DNA of 64,000 nt, from NCBI GenBank assembly GCA_013397935.1, contig VZRN01001174.1:37367-101366 (forward strand), in the 5' to 3' direction. The translations under genes were made by a program, and so were the position numbers. Shown piece after piece: positions 36,931 to 48,700 of the stretch (its first letter is position 1; every line of letters starts with the position of its first letter). The notes beneath the pieces were generated by a model. That model was not told the DNA's origin, searched no databases, and was given only the letters and a program-made list of their open reading frames with translations. This DNA is from Dasyornis broadbenti. Lineage: Eukaryota > Chordata > Aves > Passeriformes > Dasyornithidae.

Positions 36931-38053
36931 CAAAAAAGCAGCTTTCCAGCCATCCCAGAGGTTTAAGTCTTTGCTTTAGTTTTCTTTACTTTCAAGTGAT
37001 GATATGTTATGTTATTCTGATTTTACACAGTGCATCAAATCAAATAAAATTCAAAGTATTATTTAAGATGGATACTGTAACTGAAGAGGTTTAATAGTCC
37101 ATAATAACATTTATAGCATTTTGTAAGTAGCACTAGTATAATGGTAGACTTAATAATCTGATTGTCCATATTCTATAAAAATGGCGTAATTAGGAAACGA
37201 AACAAATTTTTGAATATGAAGTGTCCAAATTACATCTTCTGAACCACGATTAAGGCACTGAATACTGAAAGAATACTTTCCAGGAAGATAGTATCTCTCC
37301 GGGTGCTTTATATACATATATATCCTGCTACTACTGTAATGAATTTTTCCCACATGCTTTCACACACTCTGTGTATATTTCTTGGCTGAGAGATACCAAT
37401 TCTTCAATGGAATATTCTTTCTAGAAGGTTCCTCAGTTATATTTTCACAGGTAAGACATAGGCTATTGTATCTGACTAGCTTGTTGACAACATTGTTCTT
37501 GCCCTGACAAGGCAATCTTTTACTGAAAATTTTGTTTGAAGAAGCTTCTAATTGTGTTACAAGTAAACAATAAGCTTAAGCAGAGGTTTGGACTGGGACA
37601 TCCTTTATTCTTCGACAAGAGAATGAAGCAGAGCAAAGGAAGTGCAGAAAGCATTAATATTTGAATGTGAATTAAATGAACATAAAATTTAGAATAATTT
37701 GGTACTGAAACAAATGCGTGAGAACTATGGGGAAGTAAAAGGTAAAACTAACTAATCAGGGCAAGAATATTTTTCTTTTTTTCTGTTGCCTCGAAAATCT
37801 GTGTTTCTAACATTGCTGTTTGTTAATTTGTTTTAGTAAGGAAAAAAGGATTTAGGCTCCACGTACATTGGAAGAGATGATATTCTGTAGAATACATGGT
37901 AGACTACATGGGATATATATGTATGAAATATATAGTCTGAACATAAACCAGACATGAACATAAAAATAATTTTGAAAGAGATGTAGATCAATGTTCAGAG
38001 TCTGATAGGGCAAGGCAGTAGCAAAAGCATGGCAGTTTTTAAACGGACACCTC

Positions 38054-38092
38054 ACAAATAGACTGAATCAAATTAACAAATAGACTGAATCA
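38054..38092. repeat. Direct repeat, 22-bp spacing, 2 copies
   Basis: ACAAATAGACTGAATCA occurs at 38054-38070 and again at 38076-38092, identical over 17 nt. Confidence 0.85.
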
Positions 38093-41000
38093 GATGATTC
38101 ACAGTAAAACCAGGAACACTACTGTGAATTTGTATTTGTGAATTATATCTCTTCATCTCCAGTTTTGTAATTTGCTCAAAGAATTCACCCAATCAGATAG
38201 TAATTGTTCAATTCATGATACTCCTGTTAACTAAGTTATTGAAAATGAGCATGGTTAAAGAAAACCTGCCAGGAGCAGAGATCGTACTTTACAAGATAGT
38301 TTCAAGAAGCATTTTTTTCTTTATTTTTCTAGTCTGTGCACTTAAACCATTACATTAAATATTTAAAAAAAAAAAAAAAAACAACAACTTGCTTTGGGCT
38401 TTTAGGAAGAAGGAACAACAGCAAAATGGCCAGTTCTAATTGAATTTGTAGAAATGTGCTTATCAGCCTATACTGATTAAAACTCATACATAGTGTGCAT
38501 ACATAGTAACTTTACTCCCTGGCTTCCTATGTGATTTTCTGTGTTCCAGCATCTTTTCAATACCTACAGATCTTTGAAACAGGGCACCTTCAGAATTGCA
38601 TGCTTGGTGCCTTGTGGTAATTTTATGCAGCAAAACACTTGGAGTAACAAACTATTAATGGGCCCAATGACTTGTGTAGAGTGGGATCATGAGCTTCCAA
38701 GTGATTTCCCCTATTAAGCTTGGATGTCTGGTTCCCTGATGCCTCAAAAGCCTTGATCAGGACCAGCCCCCTGTTGAATACAGGCACACTGAATAAGGCT
38801 TTTATTTTTGACCAAGATAATGGTATGAAAAATCAGTGAATAATGCAGTGGAAGAAAAGAGAGAGGATGAACAATCCCACAGTTAGGCCTTTTAGCTTCC
38901 TATTTATTTCTGTAGTTTTCAATCATTTATTGAATTTGTTTGCAGGGGGTTTAGTAGTATTAGTTGTTCTGTTACATTGCTACAGGAAATACATAGGTAC
39001 CATTTTCTTGATGTGTGTGTGTGTGTATGTTTGCTTTCAATATCAGACATAATAAGCCTTTTTGAGATGTGACATTTTAGGGGATATCTAGTTTCTGAGA
39101 TTATGTTCATAAAATTGTGATACAAAACCAAACAAAGAAATTTTTTTTTTGGCACAACTCAGCTCTTTCTCTCTTTTGTTCATTGCCATCGTTCATTTGT
39201 CCATCCTTGATATCTACTTCCTTCCAAATTACCTTTGCAATGAAAACACACTCAAGAAATTTCAGCTTTGAGTGTTTTTTTCTTTTAAAAGATTTTGGGG
39301 TGAGGGAAAGAGAAGTGCAGGGTCTTAGAATTTAAAAAGCTTTAGAGTTAGAGCTAGCATTTTTAATACAATGCTGCAAATTCTCGACCTGCATAAGCTA
39401 TAGTTTGCTTTATCCCCAAGGCAGTAAGGAAATTCTGATGTGCAGCACATCTCTCTTTCAATAGCAGACTTTTCTTTTTGTGCAAGCGCTTTTTTTTTCT
39501 GTGTAGAATTATGTCCTAATAGGATACATATCATTACTATGTCTGTGTTCCTAGAGATTTTAAGCTGCCTTGTTTATTTTTTCAGTTCTGAAAAGTTGAT
39601 TTAAAGGTCAATGTGCCTAGCTAGTCTCTCTGTAGGTTTTTCCACTGCTATTTTACAATTTTGAACAAGAGCTGTACAGTGTGATGCTTTTTGTATGCTT
39701 TTCCAAGCAATGTTAGTCATCCGAAATGCCGGCTCCTATAAGAAGATTATTTTAGCAAAGAAATGGAGTTGCATTGTTATGGTTTCTTTAGCTTTGTTGC
39801 TTCTCTGCTCTGTTTTTGTAATCAATGTTTTCTTAAGAATCTGCAAATCCAAAGGTAACCATTTTTCCCCAGTCAAGTAAATGCTGCCTTTGCTAGGAAA
39901 ATTCCTGTTGTCCAGGAGCTTTTAGACAACCAAAAATACTGTGCAAAAAGAGCAAAATATATTTAATTTTGTTGAACAATATGTTGACCTAAACTGAACA
40001 GCAAGTCTCACTGCAGGCTGCATGTGACAAGGTACTGCCTTCTGCTGCTTATTCATAAATCTTACTGATTAGCAAAACCTTTCCTTCTGCCCATTGATTT
40101 ACTGAATTCCTCCATTTTTCCGTGCATTCCCATTTGGCTCCCACATCATGTCTTGGACTTGTTACCTGTTGTTTCTGCAGCAGCACACTGCAGACACACT
40201 GGAATGGAAATCAAAGCAAGAGCTGCTTTTGCTTTGTTCAAAGGCAGGTGTCTGTGTGGGGTTTTCCATTCCCACTTGACACTGGTGTAATGGTGAGACG
40301 TGAACAGCAGGCACTGTCCCCACTCGTGCATGAACCAGGGTTTTATAGAAAGCAGGAATTCATGGTTTTGTTGCCTTTCACTGGAGGCCTTAAAGCTTGA
40401 GCAAACGTGGAAATTTTTCCACTGTCATAGATTGTAAAATTGCTTGGCCCAGACTGCTGTGCTGGGCTAAGTTGGGAGGAAACCAGGGTCCTTTACTATT
40501 AGTCATCTATCTGTTAGATAATCTCTTCCTATTTGAACAGTCAGGACTGTTTTATCTAATTAGATATACACTTAAAAATTAGACACATTCTTCCAGAACA
40601 CTGGATTTTATTTATTGGAAAGGTTAGAAAATCATACCTGTTGTTTATCTTAAAAACTGGATGCCTCGCAACTCCTTTTCCACTCCTTTTCCCTGATACG
40701 GTACTGTCATTACATTACTGCCTCTGTTTAATTATTCATAGCCCATATATAACACCACCACTTAGAGCAGGAATGGGAAACTACTGCACTATATCCTCTG
40801 CTTTATGCTGTTTAGTCAGGTAAAGTACAAGTCACCCAAGCAGCATCTTTTGTACTAGCTAAAGGTGTTCATAATGTTCACAATGCTATTGAAGAATGAT
40901 GGCCAGAGTGAGCTTATGTACAAGTTTCAATATAATTTGAAGCCTTGTGTTGCACGAAGAAACGTGGGAGAGAGGATGGGATCTGGTAGTGAGGTTTTTT

Positions 41001-41460
41001 CCATATTCCCTTTGTTACAGACCAAAATGACTCCTGAGTTGCTGCTGACCTGGGAAAGTATCAGCAGGCTTCCTAAGTGAGCATTTATTTTGCTTCTTCG
41101 TTCCATTTTTTCGGCCTACAGACTGCTGCAGTGAGAACACAAGGACTGAATAGGCCTGATGTGTGATACCACACAATAAAATGGCTTAGCACAGTACAGA
41201 TTTTCCATATACTAACTTAGGTGTAGTATCCTGGATACATAAAATATACAAAAGGTCTGGGCTGAGGGTTAAGAATGATTGGAAGATACCAAAGTCACAA
41301 GAGAACTTTCCTAATCTCTATGTATTTTTCTACTCTGTCATATGGAGCATCTGAATTCTCAGTTGTAAATGGTGTGGTTCAAGGCATCTCGGTTTCTGCT
41401 CAGAGGGGTTTTGTATTTTGCTGTGTCCATTTTTATGAATTTGATATCAGATGAAGTAAC

Positions 41461-41725
41461 ACAGAATGTCTCAAGTTGGAAGGGACCCATAAGGACCATC
41501 AAGTCCAACTCGCTGCGCCTCACAGGACTACTTAAAGCCAAACCATATGATTAGGAGCATCAGTCAGGTGCTCTTTGAACTCTGCCAGGTGAGATGCTGT
41601 GATGACTTCCCTGGAGAGCCTGTTCCAGTGACTGACCACCCTGTCAGTGAAGAACTTTTTCCTAATATCCAGTCTGAACTTCCCTGATGCAGCTTTGTGT
41701 AATCTCCATGTGTCCTCTAGAAGAA
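41461..41725 (-). repeat. CR1 LINE 3' fragment, antisense
   Basis: On the + strand the element begins with ACAGAATGTCTCAAGTTGGAAGGGACC, the reverse complement of a CR1 3' end. It runs through the complement of the KFRLDIRKKFF...HWNRL coding remnant (seen on the minus strand near 41600-41690). It is truncated and decayed. The left border is clear; the right border is approximate. Confidence 0.85.
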
Positions 41726-42646
41726 CCGAATGCTTCGGCACCATTTGGTATGAAAATATGTCCTCTTTATGTAACACAAGTGTGGAAATGAAGCCCTGAT
41801 TAGTTCAGTTTCAAATACTGGCTTGGCACCCCTCTCCTGCCATGTATTGTAGCAGGAGGAGATGATTACATGTCAAAAGATAGAATAAATTACATCAGTT
41901 ATTTTAAAGTTACTTTAAAATGTACCTTTATTTTTTTCTTGCAAACAGTTTGTTTAAACATGGATAGCTTCTATTAATAAAGCTGCACTGAGATTTTTTG
42001 TTACTGCAGATGTGGGAATGTGATATGTGCATAAAATGTTGTGGTCAAAATTTAGTTTTTCTTTGCAAAGGGTTTTTCACAAGTATAGTATGCAAATTTG
42101 AAAAGATTTGCTGAGACTGCGTTCTGGGCATTTATTTTCTTAAATCATGTAACCAGTTCTAGTATTCAGTTATTTGAATATCATTGATTATCTGGATGTC
42201 TGAGATACATTAGGTCCAGATTGCAGAAGGCATGGTAGATATGCATGTTCCATCTGTTTAACTGATTTAAAAATTTGGAGGATTCACCCCATGATATAGG
42301 TCACAAATCTTTAACAATACAATTTATGTTTCTAACCAATACAGAAGAGATGATGTGGCAGGTTAATGTATTATGCAGGCAGATTGACTTGCAAGGTTGA
42401 TTTAAAAATGAGTCACTTTAGTAAGTAGTCTTCTAGCATATGGTCCTTGTGAGATACTGCTGTGAACAGAATATAAAGGAATCCTGTAAAGAAGAGCTGA
42501 AATAAAGGGCAAGAATAACATGCTGTAAGTCACCAGTGAAGGAAAAACAGGCTTTGAGACTGGTGGTGAGCAAAGAGGAGAAGAGGAAGCTGTGATGTTT
42601 TCTCTTTGATATGCAGGATCTCTCTGCATGTTTTCTGATGAGGTAC

Positions 42647-43266
42647 TGATGCCTGATGATTTTTGTCTTTTCTTTTTATACCCTTTTAAAACCCTTTTAT
42701 ATACCCTTAATACATTTTAAACCCTTTCCCTTCCCTTGTACCCTTCACACATATTCCTTGTACCCTTAACACATATCTGTTGTACACCCTAGTTCCACAT
42801 ACTTCTAATTCTTGTAGTCTGATACTTAACTTAGTTTGGGGGTCCCACCAAGCAGGAAGCCAAAACATACACAGTAAAACGTCAACAGCTCTACACTATC
42901 TCAGAACTACAGGCTCCAGCCTTGAACGGAGCCTCTTTTTCTGGAAGATATTTTGTGAACTGGACTGGAATTTCATTTGTGGGGGGTAACTAGAGTAGGG
43001 GGACAGTTACTTCATCTATTAAGTTTCGTATTGGGGGATTGTAGATAGATATGCTAATTTGTGAAGCCCGTAAATATTGTATAGTCGGGGTGCTCGGGGT
43101 GCTTGTGCTCGGTGCGCTAGGATGCATGGGGTGCCCGGGTGCTTTCTGCCATATTTCTGCCTGTGACGGGCCTTGCACCTAGGATGCTATGAAAACCAAG
43201 GTAAATACCCTTTTCCCTGCTACTGCTGTGTCTGTCTCATATTTTTTACCAGCCGAAAAGGCAACA
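42647..43266 (+). mobile_element. Solo LTR with 4-bp target duplication
   Basis: A 620-bp block starts TGATGCC and ends GGCAACA, a near-perfect terminal inverted repeat. GTAC lies immediately before it (42643-42646) and immediately after it (43267-43270), a 4-bp target-site duplication. Inside, a pyrimidine/TACCC-rich left part, a GGTGCTC-rich GC segment (43086-43143) and a right part containing CTGCTACTGCTGTGTCTGTCTCA resemble the R-U5 end of avian ERV LTRs, which sets the + orientation. No internal retroviral region is attached, so recombination between two LTRs has probably removed the provirus. It lies within LCLAT1 intron 3, in the same orientation as the gene. Confidence 0.75.
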
Positions 43267-43715
43267 GTACAAGCTTGCCCAGTTCAATGGTAAGGCAGTG
43301 TCATGCTCTTCTGAGCCCTGTTTAGGAAGGGAACATCACAGGCATGTGGTGGAACTGGAGCCCTGATTTTTCATCCTGCTGTCTGAACTAGTGGACAAAA
43401 CTTGTAATATTATGTGATATGCTGTATAATATATATTTGTGCCAAAAAGAGCTAAGAAAACTTACTGGAGATAATGGGCAGGCTCAGCAGCAGTTTCACT
43501 TACTTCGCTGCATTACATTGTCACTTTGATGCCAGGCTGCAAATCTTTCTGTGCATTAATACAAACAGATAGATACACATAATTTTTTTTTTATTCTATA
43601 ATCAAGTGTAAAGAAAAGCTTCAGATTTTCTTCTATGAGTAATGAAAATTATAAGGAGGTATATGTAATAAAGCCCTCAAAGGAACAGATACTTTCTGGT
43701 TTTAAATGCTTCACC

Positions 43716-44010
43716 TCAGAGAATCATGGCATTGTTAGGTTGGAAAAGACCTTTAAAATCATCAAGTCTCAGCACATCCCTAAGCACTACATCTACACAG
43801 CTTTTAAATACTCCCAGGGATGGTGACTCAAATACTTCTCTGGGCAGTTTGTTCTCAGGGCTAGGTTGACAACCCTTTTGATGAAGAAATTTTTCTTAAT
43901 ATTCAATCTAAACCTGATGCAACTTCAAGCCATTTCCTCTTGTCCTGTTGCATGTTACCTGTGAGAAGACATCAACCCCCACCTTACTACAGGTACCTCC
44001 TTTCAGGATA
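43716..44010 (-). repeat. CR1 LINE 3' fragment, antisense
   Basis: The + strand shows AGAGAATCATGGCATTGTTAGGTTGGAAAAGACC, the reverse complement of a CR1 3' end. It continues with further CR1 landmarks (CAACCCTTTTGATGAAGAAATTTTTCTTAATATTCAATCTAAACCT, TTCCTCTTGTCCTGTTGC). It ends roughly 230 bp before LCLAT1 exon 44243-44389. Confidence 0.88.
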
Positions 44011-44242
44011 GCATTGACCCTATTCTTGGTCTGGTAACTTGAGTTTTGCCTTTTGAATGCATTTAGGCATTCTTTTTTTTTTTTCCCAATCCAAAACTCT
44101 TCTTATAAGGTAACCAAGTGCATTTAATCACAGTTGAGGAAAGGTGGGCGGCAGATAAAATATTGTATCTAACATAATTTATAAAATGCTTTGGAATAAC
44201 AGGCTGTATTTTTTTATAAAGGTGTATTTTTTTAAACTTTAG

Positions 44243-44389
44243 GCTGGGCGATGCAGGTTGCTGCCTTTGTTTTCATTCAGAGAAAGTGGGAAGATGACAA
44301 GAGTCACTTTGAAAAAATGCTGGATTATTTCTGTGACATTCATGAACCACTGCAACTCCTCATCTTTCCAGAAGGCACTGATCTCACAG
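44243..44389 (+). CDS. LCLAT1: LCLAT1, third coding exon with PEGT box (residues 122-170)
   Basis: The exon follows the acceptor TTTAAACTTTAG (ending 44242) and ends at donor ACAG|GTAGGT (44390). It enters in phase 1, completing Gly122, and leaves in phase 1 (147 nt). It codes for GWAMQVAAFVFIQRKW, then the conserved DDKSHFEKMLDYFCD segment, and ends LIFPEGTDLT. FPEGT (residues 163-167) is acyltransferase motif III, which binds the glycerophosphate/phospholipid head group; Glu165 and Gly166 are intact. Lysine- and arginine-rich IQRKW (133-137) lies before the acidic DD pair as in the mammalian protein. The acceptor has a rather A-containing pyrimidine tract, weaker than those of the other exons. 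Confidence 0.96.
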
Positions 44390-45439
44390 GTAGGTTGCAT
44401 GTGTCACCTTCTCATGGAATGGTCAACATGGAAATTCTTAGTTGTTTATGGAAAGAGTTTTAAAAAGTCCAAGGCAGGAGCAAGACTTGGTTCTCATGGA
44501 TCATAAAAATGATAGTAAATGATCAAACAATGTGCTGATTCATGTGAGAGGCACAAACGTAGTTTCACTGAGAGACTTTGCCAGTCTTCCTGAAGTAACT
44601 TGCATTTCAAAGCATCTGATGATTGACACTACTTTTTATTGGTCCGTACATGCATTGCATTAGCAAAAGTAGGTTTCAAGACCTGGTATATATCACTTGC
44701 ATGCTCTCATTTCCTGAATTACTGTGACAAAATCATTTCATAGGTATGAAAGAGTGATTGAAAGGGACTAATGATTCTATTTGATTTTCTTGCCTAATGG
44801 TTTAAGAGAACACAGAAATACTTGTTCCTTAGGCCATGTAAACACTAGGCAGTCTGTGTCTGCCTCTGTAAGGGAAGTATCTCTGTAAAACAAATGTTGA
44901 GATTGAGTAAATGTAATGAGTTTGATCCTGTAGTATTCATTTTTAATCAAATATCTACCTTAATACAGGTATCTTATGGTGTTAGTAGCAAGCTGTTAAC
45001 CAGTGTTGAAGACAACTTAAGTGCCAATAACAGAAAACATTGTATGAATGTTCTGTGGTGGTTCATGCCTCCGGCATGATGCCTGATTTGATAAACATTA
45101 TCTTTAAATAGAAAATCAATTGCAATTAAGCTTCTAACTTTCAGCTTATTTAAAAGATTTTCGCTATGCTTTCCATTGCAGATATTCTCAAATCATATTT
45201 TATTGCAAAGCCACATCAGTAAGTACTAGACATGGTATAAAAATAACTAGCATATGCTGCTATTTTTTTTTTCTGTATTCCAAATATCCTTTAAATGGGT
45301 ATGTGTATGTATATATATAGTATTCAAATGCTATCACGCGGTAGGGAATTGTCATCACTTGATCAGCCTTGCTAAAAGAGGATAAATTCATTGAACATTC
45401 CTGGACTACTTCACCTGATATCTCTTGTTGAGGTTATTG

Positions 45440-45675
45440 TGTATCTGAAGTTGGGAAGAAGGATGAAATTTTCTTCACTACAAGAGTGGAGAGGCACTGG
45501 AACAGATTGCCCAGAGAACCTGTGGCTGCCCCATCCCTGGAACTGTCCAAGGCCAGGTTGGATGGGGCTCTGAGCAACCTGTTCTAGTGGAGGGTGACCC
45601 TCTCCATGGCAGGGGGGTTGGAACTCAATGATCTTTAAGGTCCCTTCCAACCCAAACCATTCTATGATTCTATGA
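45440..45675 (+). repeat. CR1 LINE 3' end, well preserved
   Basis: The 3' end is close to consensus: AGGCACTGGAACAGATTGCCCAGAGAACCTGTGGCTGCCCCATCCCTGGAACTGTCCAAGGCCAGGTTGGATGGGGCTCTGAGCAACCTG is represented in order. The element finishes with GGTCCCTTCCAACCC and two ATTCTATG units (45660-45675), the hallmark CR1 terminus. The low divergence suggests a younger insertion than the other copies. The 5' border is approximate. Confidence 0.93.
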
Positions 45676-45707
45676 AATTATCTCACTTCAACTTTTTTTC
45701 TTTGAAT

Positions 45708-45757
45708 TCATAATTTAGAGCTAGGAGGAACTGTCTCCTCCTAGCTCTTAATTATGA
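45708..45757. repeat. Strong hairpin, 22-bp arms
   Basis: The arms at 45708-45729 and 45736-45757 are inverted repeats with a single mismatch, separated by a 6-nt loop (ACTGTC). The perfect core is AGAGCTAGGAGGA / TCCTCCTAGCTCT. It lies about 30 bp after the CR1 terminus at 45675. Confidence 0.9.
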
Positions 45758-48700
45758 GGTGCAATCTTTATCTTACTCATGGAGTCAGGAGATGCCTCCT
45801 TAGAGCACTCACACTCTGAATAGGTATTTCTGCCTCAAGATAACTGAAAGAATTGGATTGTTTGTAATTTATTCCATAAATAAGATATGCCTTCTAATCT
45901 CTAGAGGAATCTAATATTCCTGAGAGACACCAGATTTTTAAAGAACTGAGAATGTTTTGTACTGCAGCTTTAAAAAAGAAGATTTGGCTGAGGACTGAGA
46001 CAGCCGCAGTGTGTTACCACTTGTGCTGCAGAGTCCAAAAGACAGCAGTGACAATGCTCCTACATGGATGTAGAGCTGCTTAAGGAAACACAGGATTTTC
46101 TCTGTGCTGTAGTTACTGATATAAATTACTTAAGCTAAACTTAGTTATATGCTGTTGATACCATCCACTGAGAAACTCATGGAAACAAGTTTCTTCATTT
46201 AATATTAAAAAAAAATAATTCTAATTAAAGTTTTGAACACAGGTTATTCAAAATTTTTTTTCCCCTTGGTGAGATATTTCTGTTGTTCTGATTTCCCTTC
46301 TTTATACATATGTAACATGTACTCCTTAACTTCACAATGCCTAGTGGAGAGCTGCACTAACTGTGCTGTTCTGCTGAGGCCATCATAGGTGGATGTGAGC
46401 GGCCCAGGAGGAAGCAGAATGGTGGGAAGGATGGAGCGATGGGTAGGGAAGACAGTGGGACACTGCTGTGCTGGCTTCTGACATGTTAAACTGTCCTGTG
46501 TTGACCACTCGTAACTTCCCATCAGGTATTGAATGCCACTTTGGTATTACATTTGTGCATAAAAAGATATATAGAGACAGGCAAAACCCTGGGGCTTTTT
46601 CTGTGGAAGTAAATAGCTCTCCCTATCTCATTGTCTTCACAGGAAATACAGCCTCATACATATTTTAGAATATTAAAGGAGTCAGGGAAAATCCCTTGAC
46701 AAGCTAATCCTGACCAAACAGTAAATTTATGCCATATGAGAATGCTAGAACATAATATATGTAACATTTTTAAGAAATGGTTTTCAGAAAACTGTTAATT
46801 TATTGACATATTAGTACCTATTGCAACATCATGATCCATCTTTTAGAATAAGAAATAAAATGTGGTTTTGTTCTGAACAGTTGCTCAAAAGTCGAGGGAA
46901 CATTTTGCAAAAACAGAGGCAATGACTCTTCTAACTAAATGTCACAACTACTAATTACTTCTGAAAACAAAATTCTTCTGGTGCTTAAAATGAAAAGTAA
47001 TATTCTACATCACTGAATAGCAGAATTGCTGTGCAGCTCTGTGCTATCATTTTCTTATCCTCACAGAGGACATGTGACAATGATAGATTTACTCCTCTTT
47101 ATAATATTTTCAGGTATTTGAAAATGAGATTTCAAAGAAATCTAAAGTAAGACTATTTATACATGGGCTACTGCCTGACTTTAAAATGGTGAAGTACTAT
47201 GCACTGGAAGATGCTACATAATTAAATTTTAGAAATAGTTATGTCATGAATCCTGAACATTGTATTTGCAGACTGGATTGTACAGGGGCTGAGGTAATAA
47301 TTATATCATTATATACTTATTTCTGATAGGTTGCCCATCTTTTCACTCTGGAGTACTTGAAGGTTAAAGCTCAAAGGTATTTTATTGTAATTGCTTAAAA
47401 AGAAGTCCTCAGCAGGTAAAAATGTAGCCAGACTTTCTGAAGCCCTGAAGAAAACAGAGCAACCATAAGTCTCATGCTTCCAGAAAGCTGGAATACAACC
47501 CACCATCTTGTTTGTTCTTTTGTTTTTCTTGGTGTTCCTTACAAGATTGTTTGTAGTAATTCTTCAGAAAGCAGTGACAGAGGAAAAAAAAGTTGCTGTA
47601 TTGCTCTGTGCTTGGTAAAGCCTCATTTCCTATGGATTTGTGTCTGCATCCCTGTACATGGTCCTTTCTTCATGCCAACTACTCCTTTTTCCTGTGTGTT
47701 TCATTCTGTGTGACATTTCCTCCCCAGAGCTCTTGCCACTGCCTTGGCACGAGGCATGGTGTGCTGTGGCTGCCCTTCCCAGTAGCTGTGTTGCCCGATG
47801 GACTGCTGCATGCTGTGCTGAGAGCCCTGGCAGACACACAGCCATGGACCGTGCCCTGGATTCTCCTTTATTAACATCTCTACTCTCAGAAGCTTCCCTT
47901 TACCCTGCCATTGTTTTTTCTAAAGTTTCTACTGGTCTTAATTATTGTTGAATCTCTTGTCCCTGATAAACTAAGTTAGCAGGGCACAGTAGCTTCAGAA
48001 GTTAAGGGGAACATACAGGCAGACAGCGTGTGATTGCACAGAGCTTCTTTTCCTTGAGGAGCAACTGAAAAAACAAGTAAGAAAGCTTGCTGGAGTTCAA
48101 ATTCTGGCAGGAATGTTGTGATGTGGATGGCAGAACATAACAATGAACTTCAGCTGAATTTTTAACTTTGCTAGTAAATGTGTTGTGCTTTGGTAGTACA
48201 AAGAATATGGATCAACAGCACTAGTAGGGGTTGCTCTAATATGTAATAGGTTGAAAGTAGCACAAGTAAGAAAAATTGCTTTGTTTTTTCTTAAAATATT
48301 GACTGTGAGCCAATATAGCTTTATCATTTCTATGCAAACCTCTAATAGATAAATGAGGATTTTATTTATTTAGTATGAGAGACTTTTGAAGTACTCATTT
48401 CACTGTCTGGCACTAACATAATTTGAGAGTACTTGAAGTCGTAGAAGAACATGCATGTTTTTATCAGCATACTTTTATCACAAGTCAAATTAAAGGAAAA
48501 GGTAGTATTTAATATCAAATTTCAGCTCACAAACTTAAAATACAATTTTACTAAAAAAATTTGGATTTGCTCATTTTATGTATAGCTTTTCAGGAGCAAA
48601 AGCTAACTTCTTTAAAATCTGTAACTCAAAAATCAAGGAAATGTGTTAGCATAATTTCTTCTTCCAGTTACTTTAAATAAATTTTTGAAGTGTGGTGCTT

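Larger units (their letters stand above)
31239..44242 (+). other. LCLAT1: LCLAT1 intron 3 (13 kb)
   Basis: A long phase-1 intron. It contains two CR1 fragments and a solo LTR near its 3' end (listed separately), a 22-bp direct repeat (38054-38092), a 21-nt palindrome (36910-36930), A runs near 36297 and 38367, and a short TG run near 39013. Open frames such as 31508-31690 and 36432-36720 lack homology I recognise. Confidence 0.85.

Noticed and set aside
41532..41777. Minus-strand frame with an RLDIRKKFF-like stretch
   Set aside because: This is the remnant coding end of a CR1 element, not a host gene.
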